Shown one piece after another: positions 16,501-25,436 of a stretch of DNA of 58,669 nt. The notes under the pieces are model-generated. The model had not been told where the DNA came from, searched no databases, and saw nothing but the letters and a program-made list of their open reading frames with translations. Positions within the stretch are counted from its first letter, which is position 1. Each line of letters opens with the position of its first letter. A program made the position numbers and the translations under genes. Origin of the DNA: Pirellulales bacterium (lineage in GTDB: Bacteria; Planctomycetota; Planctomycetia; Pirellulales; DATAWG01); assembly GCA_036267355.1 (NCBI GenBank), contig DATAWG010000057.1, forward strand, positions 1 through 58,669, written 5' to 3'.

Positions 16501-17286
16501 TCATGGCCAGATCGGCTGCCGTTTTCCCAGAAATGCGGCCAAACCCTCTGCTGCGGCCTCGGTGGTGCGCGACGTAGCGCTCACCGCGGCGCCCGCGGAA
16601 AGCAGCGTCGGCAATTGTTCGCCAATCGTTTCGTTCAACATCCGCTTCGTGAGGAGCAATGCCTCCGGCGCGCATTGCGCACAGTCGACCGCCAATTGAT
16701 TGGCCCGGGGCCAAAGATGATCGGCCGAAACGACTTCGTGAAACAATCCCATCGACAGACCATCGGCGGCGCTGATGGTTGTCGCCGACATAAGCAAATA
16801 GCCGGCCCGCCCCGCTCCGACGCGAAACGTCAAAAGCGGAGCGACCATCCCGGCCACAAGGCCGCGCCGCGGCTCGGGCAACCCGAACGTGGCGGAATCC
16901 GCCGCGACGACGATATCGCACGCCAAAACCAGCCCCGCGCCGCCCGCAAGCGCCGGCCCATTCACGGCCGCAATCACTGGCTTTGGAAACCGCAGCATCG
17001 TTTCCAATAAATCTCGATAGGCCACCGAATCGCTGTGCCATTGCTCGGCCGCATCGGCCGAGCGGCTAGTTTCCAGCATTTCAGCCAAATCCATTCCGGC
17101 GCAAAACACGGGCCCACTGGCCGCCAAGACGATCGCACGAATCCGCCGCTCGAAATGCAAATCCGCGAAGGCTCGGGCCAAATCCGCCAGCAGCGCTCGC
17201 GATAAAGCGTTCCGCTTTTCGGGCCGGTTCAAAATGACCGTGGCCGTCGACTCGTGAACGTGAATTTTGATGAGCGGCTGGGACAT
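16501..17286 (-). CDS. Enoyl-CoA hydratase/isomerase family protein
   Basis: A 261-residue crotonase. It shows ATVILNRPEKRNALS, the first oxyanion-hole segment GPVFCAGMDLAEM and the second NGPALAGGAGLVLACDIVVA, with FGLPEPRRGLVAGM after them. The family hydrates or isomerises enoyl-CoA, or works on related CoA esters; exact substrate is unknown. The conserved Glu pair of true hydratases is only partly kept (LPEPRRG). The gene follows the AtuA-C-like gene by 14 bases, so they form one operon, pointing to catabolism of a branched or terpenoid acyl-CoA. Confidence 0.88.
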   Translation of the reverse strand: MSQPLIKIHVHESTATVILNRPEKRNALSRALLADLARAFADLHFERRIRAIVLAASGPVFCAGMDLAEMLETSRSADAAEQWHSDSVAYRDLLETMLRFPKPVIAAVNGPALAGGAGLVLACDIVVAADSATFGLPEPRRGLVAGMVAPLLTFRVGAGRAGYLLMSATTISAADGLSMGLFHEVVSADHLWPRANQLAVDCAQCAPEALLLTKRMLNETIGEQLPTLLSAGAAVSATSRTTEAAAEGLAAFLGKRQPIWP

Positions 17287-17300
17287 TTAGCGGTTAGGAG

Positions 17301-17669
17301 TTAATGGTTGCTCGTATTCGATTCGCACAGCGTTTCAGCGAGATTCGGTGGTGCGGGAAGCGGGAGGTCGAGGATCGCGGTGCCCAGCAGTTTGCCTTGC
17401 GTGTCGATCCGCAACGACTGGCTGGCGCCCCCCGCAAGGGCATTGTATAGGAGGAAGTTCAGGGCTTGCACCCGGGGCAGTTCGAATCGCTCGACCCGCG
17501 TCGCTCCGAGGCCGTGAAAAAATTCCGCCACGCGTTCGGCGGTCAATTCCGAACGCAACCACTCGAATCCGGCTTCGGTATAAGCCACGACTCCGATATT
17601 GGCATGGTTCCCCTTGTCGCCGCTTCGGGCGTGAGCAATCTGGCCGAGCGTGATCGTGGCAGTTGGCAT
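17301..17669 (-). CDS. AtuA C-terminal-like ferredoxin-fold protein
   Basis: A 122-residue protein. IAHARSGDKGNHANIGVVAY matches the C-terminal domain of AtuA, the acyclic terpene utilisation protein. Here the large N-terminal domain (DUF1446) is missing and the small domain is a gene of its own. The ATG at 17669 is chosen over a TTG five codons earlier. The gene is first in a two-gene operon with the crotonase. Known AtuA clusters act with CoA-dependent enzymes on isoprenoid chains, so a role beside the crotonase fits, but the reaction is unproven. Confidence 0.75.
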   Translation of the reverse strand: MPTATITLGQIAHARSGDKGNHANIGVVAYTEAGFEWLRSELTAERVAEFFHGLGATRVERFELPRVQALNFLLYNALAGGASQSLRIDTQGKLLGTAILDLPLPAPPNLAETLCESNTSNH

Positions 17670-17832
17670 GGAATTGGGTCGCAAGAAGGGCGGTTTGGAA
17701 CGTTATTCTAGCAAATAGGGGCGCCGGGGCGGCCCTTTTGCGGCTCGAATGGTTACCATGCTAACAGGGTCTCCGCGTCAGCAATTCGCGTCCGTGCTTC
17801 GATATTCGACCTGCCCAAGGTTTGCCCAAACG

Positions 17833-18462
17833 ATGGAGATCGAATCCGAGCCCAACGAGCGGCAATCGAAAGACTTATTGATTTTGGCTCGCGACGGCGA
17901 TGGCAACGCCCTCGGGGTTTTGCTCGACATTTACCGGCATTATTTGGCAGTGCTGGCCCGAACGCAAATCGGCCGCCGCTTGCAGGGCAAAGCCGACGCT
18001 TCGGACTTGGTGCAAGAAACGCTGCTCGAGGCCCATCGGCATTTTCGAGATTTTCGTGGTTCGAGCGAAGGGGAATTCGTCGCCTGGTTGCGAAGCATTT
18101 TGGCGGGCCTGATCGCCAACCATGTGCGCCGCTATTTGGGCACCAAACGCCGCGATGCACGGCTCGAACGCACGCTGGCGGTCGAGTTGAGCGATGCATC
18201 GGGCGTCATGGGGGCGGAGCTGGCGGCCGATGTCAGTTCGCCGAGCGAGCAAGCGGTGAATCATGAAGCGTCACTACAACTTGCCAATGCGCTGGAAAAG
18301 CTTCCCGACCATTATCGCGAGGTGATCATGTTCCGGCATCTCGAAGGATTGCCATTTGCCCAAGTGGCCGAGCGGATGGGGCGGACCGTGGAAAGCGTCG
18401 AGAAGTTGTGGGTGCGGGCATTGGCCCGATTGCGGCAAACGCTGGGCGCGAGCCACGAATAA
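17833..18462 (+). CDS. ECF RNA polymerase sigma factor
   Basis: A 209-residue sigma-70 factor of the extracytoplasmic type. Region 2 spans about residues 30-105 (DASDLVQETLLEAHRHFRDF, then FVAWLRSILAGLIANHVRRY). Region 4 is at 150-205 (LPDHYREVIMFRHLEGLPFA, VAERMGRTVESVEKLWVRAL). It ends 17 bases before the Ser/Thr kinase gene, the usual planctomycete pairing in which the kinase takes the place of an anti-sigma factor. The ATG at 17833 is preferred; 17749 adds 28 residues without family character. Confidence 0.9.
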   Translation: MEIESEPNERQSKDLLILARDGDGNALGVLLDIYRHYLAVLARTQIGRRLQGKADASDLVQETLLEAHRHFRDFRGSSEGEFVAWLRSILAGLIANHVRRYLGTKRRDARLERTLAVELSDASGVMGAELAADVSSPSEQAVNHEASLQLANALEKLPDHYREVIMFRHLEGLPFAQVAERMGRTVESVEKLWVRALARLRQTLGASHE

Positions 18463-18479
18463 TTCAGCACGGTGACAAC

Positions 18480-21035
18480 ATGGCCGACGAGCGCCCACCG
18501 CGGTTCGATGAATCGAGCGCGGTCAATTCCGACGATCCAAGGCTCGTGGCCGCGGTGCGGGAGTACATGGCCGCGTTGGAAAAGGGGTCCGCGCCGCGCC
18601 GCAAGGATTTTCTCGAGCGGCATCGCGAAATTGCCGCGGACCTGTCGATCTGCCTCGATGGTTTGGAAATGGTGCATTCGGCGGCGGTCAAGGTTCGCCG
18701 CCGGCCGACGCCTCCGCAATTGCTCGGCGGAGTGAATGCATCGCAGCCGCTCGGCGATTTTCAGATCGTGCGCGAAATCGGCCGCGGTGGGATGGGCGTG
18801 GTCTACGAGGCATTTCAATTGTCGCTCGGGCGGCGCGTGGCGTTGAAAGTGCTGCCGTTCGCGGCGTCGCTTGATCCGTCGCGGCTCGAACGTTTTCGCA
18901 ACGAAGCGCAAGCCGCCGCCCAACTGCATCATTCGAATATCGTGCCCGTTTATTCGGTGGGAATCGATCGCGGCGTCCATTTCTATGCGATGCAATTGAT
19001 CGACGGCCAGGCCCTTTCCTCTTCAATCGCCGAAATGCGGCGGAGCGCCGGGCGGACCGGCGTGGATCCGAGCGCGACGGAGCCCTTCGCTGCCGGCTCG
19101 CGGGCTCGAAGTTCGGCGGATTTCACACTGGCTAAGCGTAGCGGCAACGGAGCCGCGTCGGTTGCGCCGAGCATTGATGCGGGCAACGCTGAAACTCGCG
19201 TCCGCGGCTCGACGGTGTTGAGTCAAGAGCGATCGAAGCCGAACGATTATTTCCGCACCGTTGCCCGGCTGATGCATCAAGCGGCGACGGCGCTTGAGCA
19301 TGCTCATGTGATGGGCGTGGTTCATCGCGATATCAAGCCAGGCAATTTGCTGCTCGATCAACGGAATAATCTGTGGGTTACCGACTTCGGCCTTGCCCAA
19401 TTCCACACCGATGCCGAACTGACGCGGACCGGCGATCTGCTCGGCACGCTGCGCTATATGAGCCCCGAGCAGGCGGCAGGTGGTCGAGTGTTGCTGGATC
19501 ATCGCACCGATATTTATTCGCTCGGAGCGACGATGTATGAATCGCTCACGCTCGAGCCGATTTTCGAGGGGGCCGATCGGAATGTGCTCCTCCGCCGGAT
19601 CATGGAAGATGAGCCGCGCGCGCCGCGCAGCATCGACAAGAATGTTCCGGTGGAACTGGAAACGATCGTGCTCAAGGGGACGGCCAAGGTCCCCGGCGAT
19701 CGCTACCCGACGGCTCAGCAGTTCGCCGACGATTTGCAGCGCTGGCTCGACGACAAACCGATCTTGGCTCGCCGGCCCGCGTTGGCCGAGCGCGTGCGGC
19801 GCTGGGGCCGGCGGCATCGCACGGTCGTGAGCGCGGCGGCGGTCGTGCTGTTTTTGGGTCTCCTCGGATTGGCAGCCAGCGCGATCGTCATTGCCCAAGA
19901 ACATGCGCATACGGCGGCCGCTTATCGGAGCGAGATGGCCGCTCACCAGAGCGAAATCAAGCAGCGCGAGGCGGCGGAAGCGAGCTTCCAGCAAGCGCGC
20001 CAGGCGATCGACACATTCACCGAGCTGAGCGAAGCGGAGTTGGCTGCCAAGCCGTCGCTGCAGCAACTGCGGCGCAAGTTTCTCGAAAAATCGTTGGAAT
20101 ACTACAACGCGTTCTTGAAACAGCGCGGCAGCGATCCGGCACTGACTAGCGAACTGACGGCCGCTTCCGAGCGCGTGGCGCGGATTGTCGACGAACTCGC
20201 CCTGCTCGATCAGTTTGCCCCATTAATGCTGCTCGACGATCCGCAGGTGCAAGATGAGTTGAACATTCCCGCAGATCGTCGATCGGCGATCGAGTCGCTC
20301 CTGACGCAACTGTGGGAAGAGCGCGAGCGAACGCGGGCAACCGACCATTCGCTGGCGACCGCGCCGCGAGCATCCGTCACGGAAGAATTGCGTTCGCATG
20401 GCGAGAAGTTGTTTGCGCTGCTGAACCAAAGACAGATCAGCCGGCTGAAACAAATTGCATGGCAGCAGCAAGGATCGGCAGCGTTTCAGAGTGCGGATAT
20501 TGTTGCCGCTCTCGACCTCACGCCGGAAGAGCGAACGCAGATCAACATGATTATAGAACGGCGGCGGCCGCCGGGACCGCCCGAGGGGCGCGTGGACTTA
20601 AGCGAACCGAAGCGCCGCCCAGCGCGAGACGATGGTCTCGAGGCAGACGAGCCAAGGCGCGGCGGACGGGCCGATCACCCGCGCCGCGCCGAACCCGGCG
20701 AGGGCGCTCTTTCCGATGGCCCGCCAGGCATGAAGGACGGGCCGCCCGAAGAGAACGCTGGGCCGCCGCTGGGCCGGCGCCACGATCGTCCGCGGTTCGA
20801 GGGGCCGCCGAAGCCGCCAGCAACGCCGCCGCGCAAAGATTGTCCGCCGGATTGCGACGACCCGAGGGATCGGCGTCCCGATGAATCGCCGGAGGCGTTT
20901 CACGAGCGACGCACGATCGAACTGATTGTCGCAGTGCTGACGCCGGTGCAGCAGGCCACGTGGAAGAATCTGATCGGCCCCCCGTTCGTGCAACATCGTC
21001 GCGGCCCACCGGATCCACCGCGCCGCCTTGATTGA
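18480..21035 (+). CDS. Membrane Ser/Thr protein kinase with Spy-like external region
   Basis: An 851-residue protein. Kinase motifs are intact: glycine loop GRGGMGVVYE (101-110), ALKVLP with Lys123, HRDIKPGN (282-289), DFG (302-304). Residues of about 180-255 are an Ala/Ser/Arg-rich insert in the helix D area. One membrane helix lies at about 450-472 (VVSAAAVVLFLGLLGLAASA). The outer part starts as coiled coil, then shows LLNQRQISRLKQIAWQQQG, LDLTPEERTQINMIIERR and LTPVQQATWKNLIG, which resemble LTxxQ motifs of Spy/CpxP proteins, separated by a Pro/Arg/Gly-rich stretch. Probably controls the adjacent sigma factor by phosphorylation; the signal is unknown. Confidence 0.88.
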   Translation: MADERPPRFDESSAVNSDDPRLVAAVREYMAALEKGSAPRRKDFLERHREIAADLSICLDGLEMVHSAAVKVRRRPTPPQLLGGVNASQPLGDFQIVREIGRGGMGVVYEAFQLSLGRRVALKVLPFAASLDPSRLERFRNEAQAAAQLHHSNIVPVYSVGIDRGVHFYAMQLIDGQALSSSIAEMRRSAGRTGVDPSATEPFAAGSRARSSADFTLAKRSGNGAASVAPSIDAGNAETRVRGSTVLSQERSKPNDYFRTVARLMHQAATALEHAHVMGVVHRDIKPGNLLLDQRNNLWVTDFGLAQFHTDAELTRTGDLLGTLRYMSPEQAAGGRVLLDHRTDIYSLGATMYESLTLEPIFEGADRNVLLRRIMEDEPRAPRSIDKNVPVELETIVLKGTAKVPGDRYPTAQQFADDLQRWLDDKPILARRPALAERVRRWGRRHRTVVSAAAVVLFLGLLGLAASAIVIAQEHAHTAAAYRSEMAAHQSEIKQREAAEASFQQARQAIDTFTELSEAELAAKPSLQQLRRKFLEKSLEYYNAFLKQRGSDPALTSELTAASERVARIVDELALLDQFAPLMLLDDPQVQDELNIPADRRSAIESLLTQLWEERERTRATDHSLATAPRASVTEELRSHGEKLFALLNQRQISRLKQIAWQQQGSAAFQSADIVAALDLTPEERTQINMIIERRRPPGPPEGRVDLSEPKRRPARDDGLEADEPRRGGRADHPRRAEPGEGALSDGPPGMKDGPPEENAGPPLGRRHDRPRFEGPPKPPATPPRKDCPPDCDDPRDRRPDESPEAFHERRTIELIVAVLTPVQQATWKNLIGPPFVQHRRGPPDPPRRLD

Positions 21036-21164
21036 TGTTTCCACGCGCGCCAGTTTCCGCTGCTGGTTGCTAGATGAGCTACGCGCCGCCGGACTCGGCC
21101 CCTTTTGCCGGCGGCTTTTCGCGGCTAGAATCCGCGTTTTCCTTGTAACCAGGAGAATGCGGTC

Positions 21165-21626
21165 ATGGAACGCACGTTTGTCATGTTCAAACCTGATTGC
21201 GTCGAGCGCCGGCTCGTCGGACGGATCTTGGAGCGATTCGAAGATAAGGGATTCAATGTTGTCGCGATGAAAATGCTTCGGATCACTCCCGAGCTATCGA
21301 AGCAGCACTATGCCGAACACGTTCAGAAGCCATTCTACCCGGCTTTGGAAAAATTCGTTACCGGCAGCCCGGTCGTGGCCACGGTGATCGAAGGGCTGGA
21401 AGCGATCCGCGTTGTTCGTGATATGCTGGGCGCCACAAGCGGACTGAAGGCCGCGGCTGGCACGATCCGTGGCGATTTCAGTTCCAGCCGGCAGATGAAC
21501 CTGATTCACGCGTCGGACGGTCCGGAAGCCGCCCAACGGGAAATCGGCCTGTATTTCAAGCCTGACGAAATCTTCGCCTACCAGCCGACCATTACACCCT
21601 GGCTGCGCGCTTCGGACGAAGGTTAA
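21165..21626 (+). CDS. ndk: Nucleoside diphosphate kinase
   Basis: A 153-residue enzyme of standard length. MERTFVMFKPDCVERRLVGR is the start, and NLIHASDGPEAA holds the phospho-accepting His. It transfers gamma phosphate from ATP to NDPs in the cytoplasm. A good ribosome site, AGGAG, precedes the ATG. The gene follows the kinase gene by 129 bases and leads a cluster with nucleotide-sugar genes, which use its products UTP and GTP. Confidence 0.95.
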   Translation: MERTFVMFKPDCVERRLVGRILERFEDKGFNVVAMKMLRITPELSKQHYAEHVQKPFYPALEKFVTGSPVVATVIEGLEAIRVVRDMLGATSGLKAAAGTIRGDFSSSRQMNLIHASDGPEAAQREIGLYFKPDEIFAYQPTITPWLRASDEG

Positions 21627-21739
21627 TCCGGCCCTTGCTTTTCTGTCTCGCGGGAATCGCGCAGATGCCGCGACGCGGTTTTGGGACGAGCACTGCCCGT
21701 AGCAGACTGCCCACGACTTCGAATTTATGGCCCGTTCTT

Positions 21740-21853
21740 ATGGCCCGTTGGCCCCGACATGTTTGGACGACGTTATTCACCTACTTGGTGATTTTCGTCG
21801 GTTTTCCGCTGCTTTGTTTGTTGGCTTACGCATGGGTCCGCGGCTGGATATGA
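21740..21853 (+). CDS. Possible 37-residue membrane peptide
   Basis: A short frame with one strong hydrophobic helix (LFTYLVIFVGFPLLCLLAYA) flanked by basic residues. The frame opens at 21635 but the first part looks non-coding, so the ATG at 21740 is proposed. No clear ribosome site and no family recognised. It lies between ndk and the pyrophosphorylase gene. Confidence 0.35.
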   Translation: MARWPRHVWTTLFTYLVIFVGFPLLCLLAYAWVRGWI

Positions 21854-21926
21854 GTAGAATGATCTCCTACTGATGCGTGCGCAAACTGCCAGGGCCAGCG
21901 GCGCACGGGAAGCAACGAGACACGTC

Positions 21927-23339
21927 ATGCAGCCGTCGCTCGAGGAGCATCTTCGATATTACGATCAGCATCACCTGCTGACCTTTTGGAACGAGCTGTC
22001 GCCGGACGAGCGTAAGATGCTGGCCGAGCAAATCCGCGGCATCGATTTCGCCGAGCTCTCGCGGCTGTTTGCGGGGCAAGAAGCTGCGACCGATTGGGCG
22101 GCGCTCGCGCGAAGAGCCGAACCGCCGCCCGCGTTTCGGCTGCCGGAGCACGGCGAACAATCTGAATTCTCGCCCGACGAGGCCCGCATGCGCGGCGAAG
22201 CGGCGTTTGCCGCCGGAGAGGTCGGCGCGATACTGGTTGCCGGTGGACAAGGCACGCGCCTCGGCTGGTCGCACCCGAAGGGGACCTATCCGATCGGGCC
22301 GGTATCGAAGGCTCCGCTCTTTCAAATTCTCTTCGAGCGATTGGCGGCGCATGGTCGGCGATATGGCACGCGGCTGCCGCTCTACTTGATGACCAGCCTG
22401 GCCACGCACCAGGAAACGGTCGCTTATCTTGACGAACACCAGCGATTCGGCGTCGTGGCCGACGATCTGCGCATTTTTTGCCAAGGCCAGATGCCGGCGG
22501 TCGAGGCGTCGACCGGCCGCGTGTTATTGGAATCGGCCGGCCGCATCGCGCTTAGCCCCGACGGCCATGGTGGAATGCTTGCGGCCCTTGCCACCAGCGG
22601 TGGATTGCAAGACATGCAGTGTCGCGGGCTGCGGCACTTGTTCTATTTTCAGGTCGATAATCCGTTGGTGCCAATCGGCGATCCGGAATTCTTGGGCTAC
22701 CATCTTCTCAGCGGTTCGGAGATGTCGACCCTGGTGGTCGCGAAGCAACGGCCCAAAGAAAAGCTTGGCGTTTTGGCGGCCATCGACGGACAAGTGCGGA
22801 TCATCGAATACAGCGACATGCCCGACGACGTGGCTCACGAGCGCGACGCGAGCGGCGGACTACGATTTTGGGCCGGCAACACGGGGGTGCATTTCTTTGA
22901 GCGCGAGTTTCTCGAACGAGTGCAACACAGCGCCGCGGGATTGCCGATGCATCTGGCGCGCAAAAAGGTGTCGTGCGTCGCGGTCGACCGCGATACTTCG
23001 CCGGGCACTCGCGTGGAGCCCGACGCGCCGAACGCGATCAAGTTCGAACGCTTCGTGTTCGACCTGTTGCCCGAAGCGCGGCATGCGATCGTGGTCGAAT
23101 CCGACGCAGCCCGAACCTTTGCGCCGGTGAAGAATGGTCCTGGCGAGCCCACCGATTCGCCCGAGGCTGCGCAGGCGGCAATGATCCGGCTGCACACGGA
23201 ATGGCTTCGCGCCGCCGGGGCCGAGGTCGCGCCCGACGTGCCGGTCGAAATCAGCCCGCTGTTTGCCCTTGATGCCGCCGAACTTGCGGACAAGATCCGG
23301 CCGGGTTTGCGGCTGACGGAGCCAAAGTACTTTTGTTAG
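21927..23339 (+). CDS. UDP-sugar pyrophosphorylase, UAP1-like
   Basis: A 470-residue nucleotidyltransferase of the UDPGP family, closer to eukaryotic UAP1 (UDP-GlcNAc/GalNAc) than to bacterial GalU or GlmU. The catalytic loop is LVAGGQGTRLGWSHPKG; FYFQVDNPLVPIGDPEFLGY holds the metal Asp, and FWAGNTGVHFFEREFLER and NAIKFERFVFDLLPEA are family segments. It makes a UDP-sugar from UTP and a sugar 1-phosphate. The ATG at 21927 fits the family start. It is followed by the mannose guanylyltransferase gene, so both serve envelope polysaccharide or glycoprotein synthesis. Confidence 0.88.
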   Translation: MQPSLEEHLRYYDQHHLLTFWNELSPDERKMLAEQIRGIDFAELSRLFAGQEAATDWAALARRAEPPPAFRLPEHGEQSEFSPDEARMRGEAAFAAGEVGAILVAGGQGTRLGWSHPKGTYPIGPVSKAPLFQILFERLAAHGRRYGTRLPLYLMTSLATHQETVAYLDEHQRFGVVADDLRIFCQGQMPAVEASTGRVLLESAGRIALSPDGHGGMLAALATSGGLQDMQCRGLRHLFYFQVDNPLVPIGDPEFLGYHLLSGSEMSTLVVAKQRPKEKLGVLAAIDGQVRIIEYSDMPDDVAHERDASGGLRFWAGNTGVHFFEREFLERVQHSAAGLPMHLARKKVSCVAVDRDTSPGTRVEPDAPNAIKFERFVFDLLPEARHAIVVESDAARTFAPVKNGPGEPTDSPEAAQAAMIRLHTEWLRAAGAEVAPDVPVEISPLFALDAAELADKIRPGLRLTEPKYFC

Positions 23340-23415
23340 CTTGGGACGGTTAGAATTGGTAGCTTGGCCATTCCGCCCGGGCATCAAGTGATTTTCCACA
23401 CCGCGGTGCGTTTTC

Positions 23416-24516
23416 ATGTTGCATGCCGTAATCATGGCCGGCGGATCGGGAACTCGGTTTTGGCCGGAAAGCCGTGCCGCATGGCCGAAGCAGTTGCTGC
23501 CACTCTCCGGAACGCGGTCGCTGATTCAAGACACGGTGGATCGGTTGGGCCAACTCGTGCCGCCGGAGCGAATCTTGATCGTCACGGCAGCGCGGCTGGT
23601 CGAAGCGGTGCGAGGCCAATTGCCCGAACTCCCCGCCGCGGCCGTGATCGGCGAACCGTGCAAGCGCGACACGGCGCCATGCATCGGCTTGGCCGCATTC
23701 CGCATCAGCCGCGGCGATTCCGATGCGACGCTCGCCGTGATGCCGGCCGATCATGCCATTCTGCCCGCCCAAGCGCTGCGCGATGCGATCCACTGCGCCG
23801 CGGACCTGGTCGACCGCCAACCGGAACGGATTGTCACCTTCGGAATCAAGGCGACCTATCCGGCCGAAAGTTTTGGCTACATCGAGCGAGGCGAGCCGGT
23901 GGAATTGCCCGTCGAGCCAGCGAGTGGCGCGGCTTGCCTCGCGTTCGAAGTCGCGCGGTTCAAAGAAAAACCGCCGGCCGCCGTGGCGCGAGAGTATTTG
24001 GCCTCGGGTAATTTTTATTGGAACTCGGGCATTTTTGTCTGGAAGGCCCGCACGATTCTCGCCGCGCTCGAGCAGCATCAGTCCGAGCTATTCGGCCGAC
24101 TGCGCGCGATCGCGGCCGCCGACGGCACGAGCGAATTCCAAGCCACGTTCGAGCGGGAGTTTGCCGCGATCCGCGGCATTTCGATCGATTATGCCATCAT
24201 GGAGCGTGCGCCGGATGTCGTTGTGATCGAAGCCCCGTTCACGTGGGACGACGTCGGAAGCTGGCAGGCAATGGCTCGGCTGCGCGGAGTCGATACGCAG
24301 AATAATACGATCGCCGCCGACCCACACATTGCCGTCAACACCAGCGGCACGATCCTCCGTTCGGTCGACCGGCATCTGATCGCGGCCGTCGGGCTGAAAG
24401 ACATGATCGTCGTTCACACCCCCGATGCCACGCTCGTTGCCAGCCGTCACGATGAAGAAGCAATCCGGCAGGTTGTAAAGCAATTGGAAGAACGCGGCTG
24501 GACGGAATATTTGTAG
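23416..24516 (+). CDS. manC: Mannose-1-phosphate guanylyltransferase
   Basis: A 366-residue enzyme. It starts with the signature MAGGSGTRFWPESRAAWPKQ that binds nucleotide and continues with EPCKRDTAPCIGLAA, VMPADHAI, NFYWNSGIFVWKA and APFTWDDVGSW. It makes GDP-mannose from GTP and mannose 1-phosphate. The isomerase domain found in long bifunctional forms is absent, so it is the short monofunctional type. It follows the UAP1-like gene by 76 bases in the same direction. Confidence 0.92.
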   Translation: MLHAVIMAGGSGTRFWPESRAAWPKQLLPLSGTRSLIQDTVDRLGQLVPPERILIVTAARLVEAVRGQLPELPAAAVIGEPCKRDTAPCIGLAAFRISRGDSDATLAVMPADHAILPAQALRDAIHCAADLVDRQPERIVTFGIKATYPAESFGYIERGEPVELPVEPASGAACLAFEVARFKEKPPAAVAREYLASGNFYWNSGIFVWKARTILAALEQHQSELFGRLRAIAAADGTSEFQATFEREFAAIRGISIDYAIMERAPDVVVIEAPFTWDDVGSWQAMARLRGVDTQNNTIAADPHIAVNTSGTILRSVDRHLIAAVGLKDMIVVHTPDATLVASRHDEEAIRQVVKQLEERGWTEYL

Positions 24517-24532
24517 GGCGAAAGCGCGTAAC

Positions 24533-24595
24533 GTAGCAGGCACATTCCATGTGCCGTAGCATAAAGTAGCAGGCACATTCCATGTGCCGTAGCAT
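24533..24595 (+). repeat. Two 30-bp tandem copies related to R2
   Basis: GTAGCAGGCACATTCCATGT plus GCCGTAGCAT occurs at 24533-24562 and again at 24566-24595, with AAA between. Both copies are identical. The core GTAGCAGGCACA-TCC-TGTGCC is shared with R2. Confidence 0.8.
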
Positions 24596-24664
24596 GTCGA
24601 AATGTGCAGCAAATATTGTCAGGACCGCCTCGCTGTTTTCGCGAACGGCACGCGCGGAGAGCTT

Positions 24665-24751
24665 GTGAAAGAATGGGGACGGACTCCAAACTCGCTTGAT
24701 GAAACATCGGCAAAACCGATTGGCGTGAGGTGCCTGTCCCCATTCTTTCAC
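24665..24751. repeat. 87-bp element with 16-bp perfect inverted ends
   Basis: GTGAAAGAATGGGGAC at 24665-24680 is exactly complementary to GTCCCCATTCTTTCAC at 24736-24751. The interior is 55 bases with no coding capacity. It lies just upstream of ruvX. Confidence 0.8.
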
Positions 24752-24772
24752 ATCCTCGGAATGTGCTACTGA

Positions 24773-25240
24773 ATGTCGGCAAATCTGCAAAACTGGCCCG
24801 GTCGATTGGCGGCGGTGGATTACGGCACCGTGCGGATCGGTGTTGCAATTACCGATCCTGAGCGGCGGTGGGTGAATCCACTGGCGAACTACACGCGGCG
24901 CGATACCGCCGCTGATGCCGAATGGTTTCGTAAGCTGGCTGTCGAAGAACGAATCGTGCGGTTCGTCGTTGGCTTGCCGCTGCATCTCGATGGTCGGGAG
25001 AGCCAGAAATCGATCGAGGCCCAAGAATTCGGACGCTGGTTAACCGAGACGACGGGCGTGCCGGTGGTGTATTTCGACGAGCGATTCACGTCGTCCGAAG
25101 CGGAGCATCTTTTGGCCGGCGCGAAGATGACCAAGAAACGCCGCAAGGCTCGTCTCGATAAGCTGGCCGCTCATATTCTGCTCTCGGCCTATCTCGAAGC
25201 CGGCCAACCGGAATCGCAGGAGCCGCGCGGATTGGACTAG
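24773..25240 (+). CDS. ruvX: RuvX/YqgF Holliday-junction resolvase-like protein
   Basis: A 155-residue RNase H-fold protein. AAVDYGTVRIGVAITDP carries the first catalytic Asp, VVGLPLHLDGRE the second strand, VYFDERFTSSEAEHLL the Glu region and RLDKLAAHILLSAYLE the final Asp. The family processes 16S rRNA 5' ends in E. coli and is predicted to resolve recombination junctions. Its stop TAG lies inside the CTAG flank of MITE-like element C. Confidence 0.9.
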   Translation: MSANLQNWPGRLAAVDYGTVRIGVAITDPERRWVNPLANYTRRDTAADAEWFRKLAVEERIVRFVVGLPLHLDGRESQKSIEAQEFGRWLTETTGVPVVYFDERFTSSEAEHLLAGAKMTKKRRKARLDKLAAHILLSAYLEAGQPESQEPRGLD

Positions 25241-25436
25241 CCCGGATTATTCATGTCACAGGAATTCGCGACACGCTGCGGAATCGTAGCCCGAAGCGTT
25301 AGCGAGGTTGCGCGCCGCTGGGCCTTCCATCTTCGTCGTCACTCAAGCGGCGCACTGGATCGCGCAAAGCGACAACGTCTGTCAGCGCGCTTCCTTGCCA
25401 ACGCTTCGGGCTGGTGTGGCGCCATGAATAATCCAG
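25241..25436 (+). mobile_element. MITE-like element, copy C
   Basis: About 196 bp between two CTAG tetranucleotides (25237-25240 and 25437-25440). Ends CCCGGATTATTCAT and ATGAATAATCCAGA are inverted repeats. Inner blocks shared with A and B: CAGGAATTCGCGACACGCTG, TAGCCCGAAGCGTTAGCGAG and CAACGCTTCGGGCT. The middle differs from the others and codes for nothing. The CTAG pair looks like a target duplication. Confidence 0.75.
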
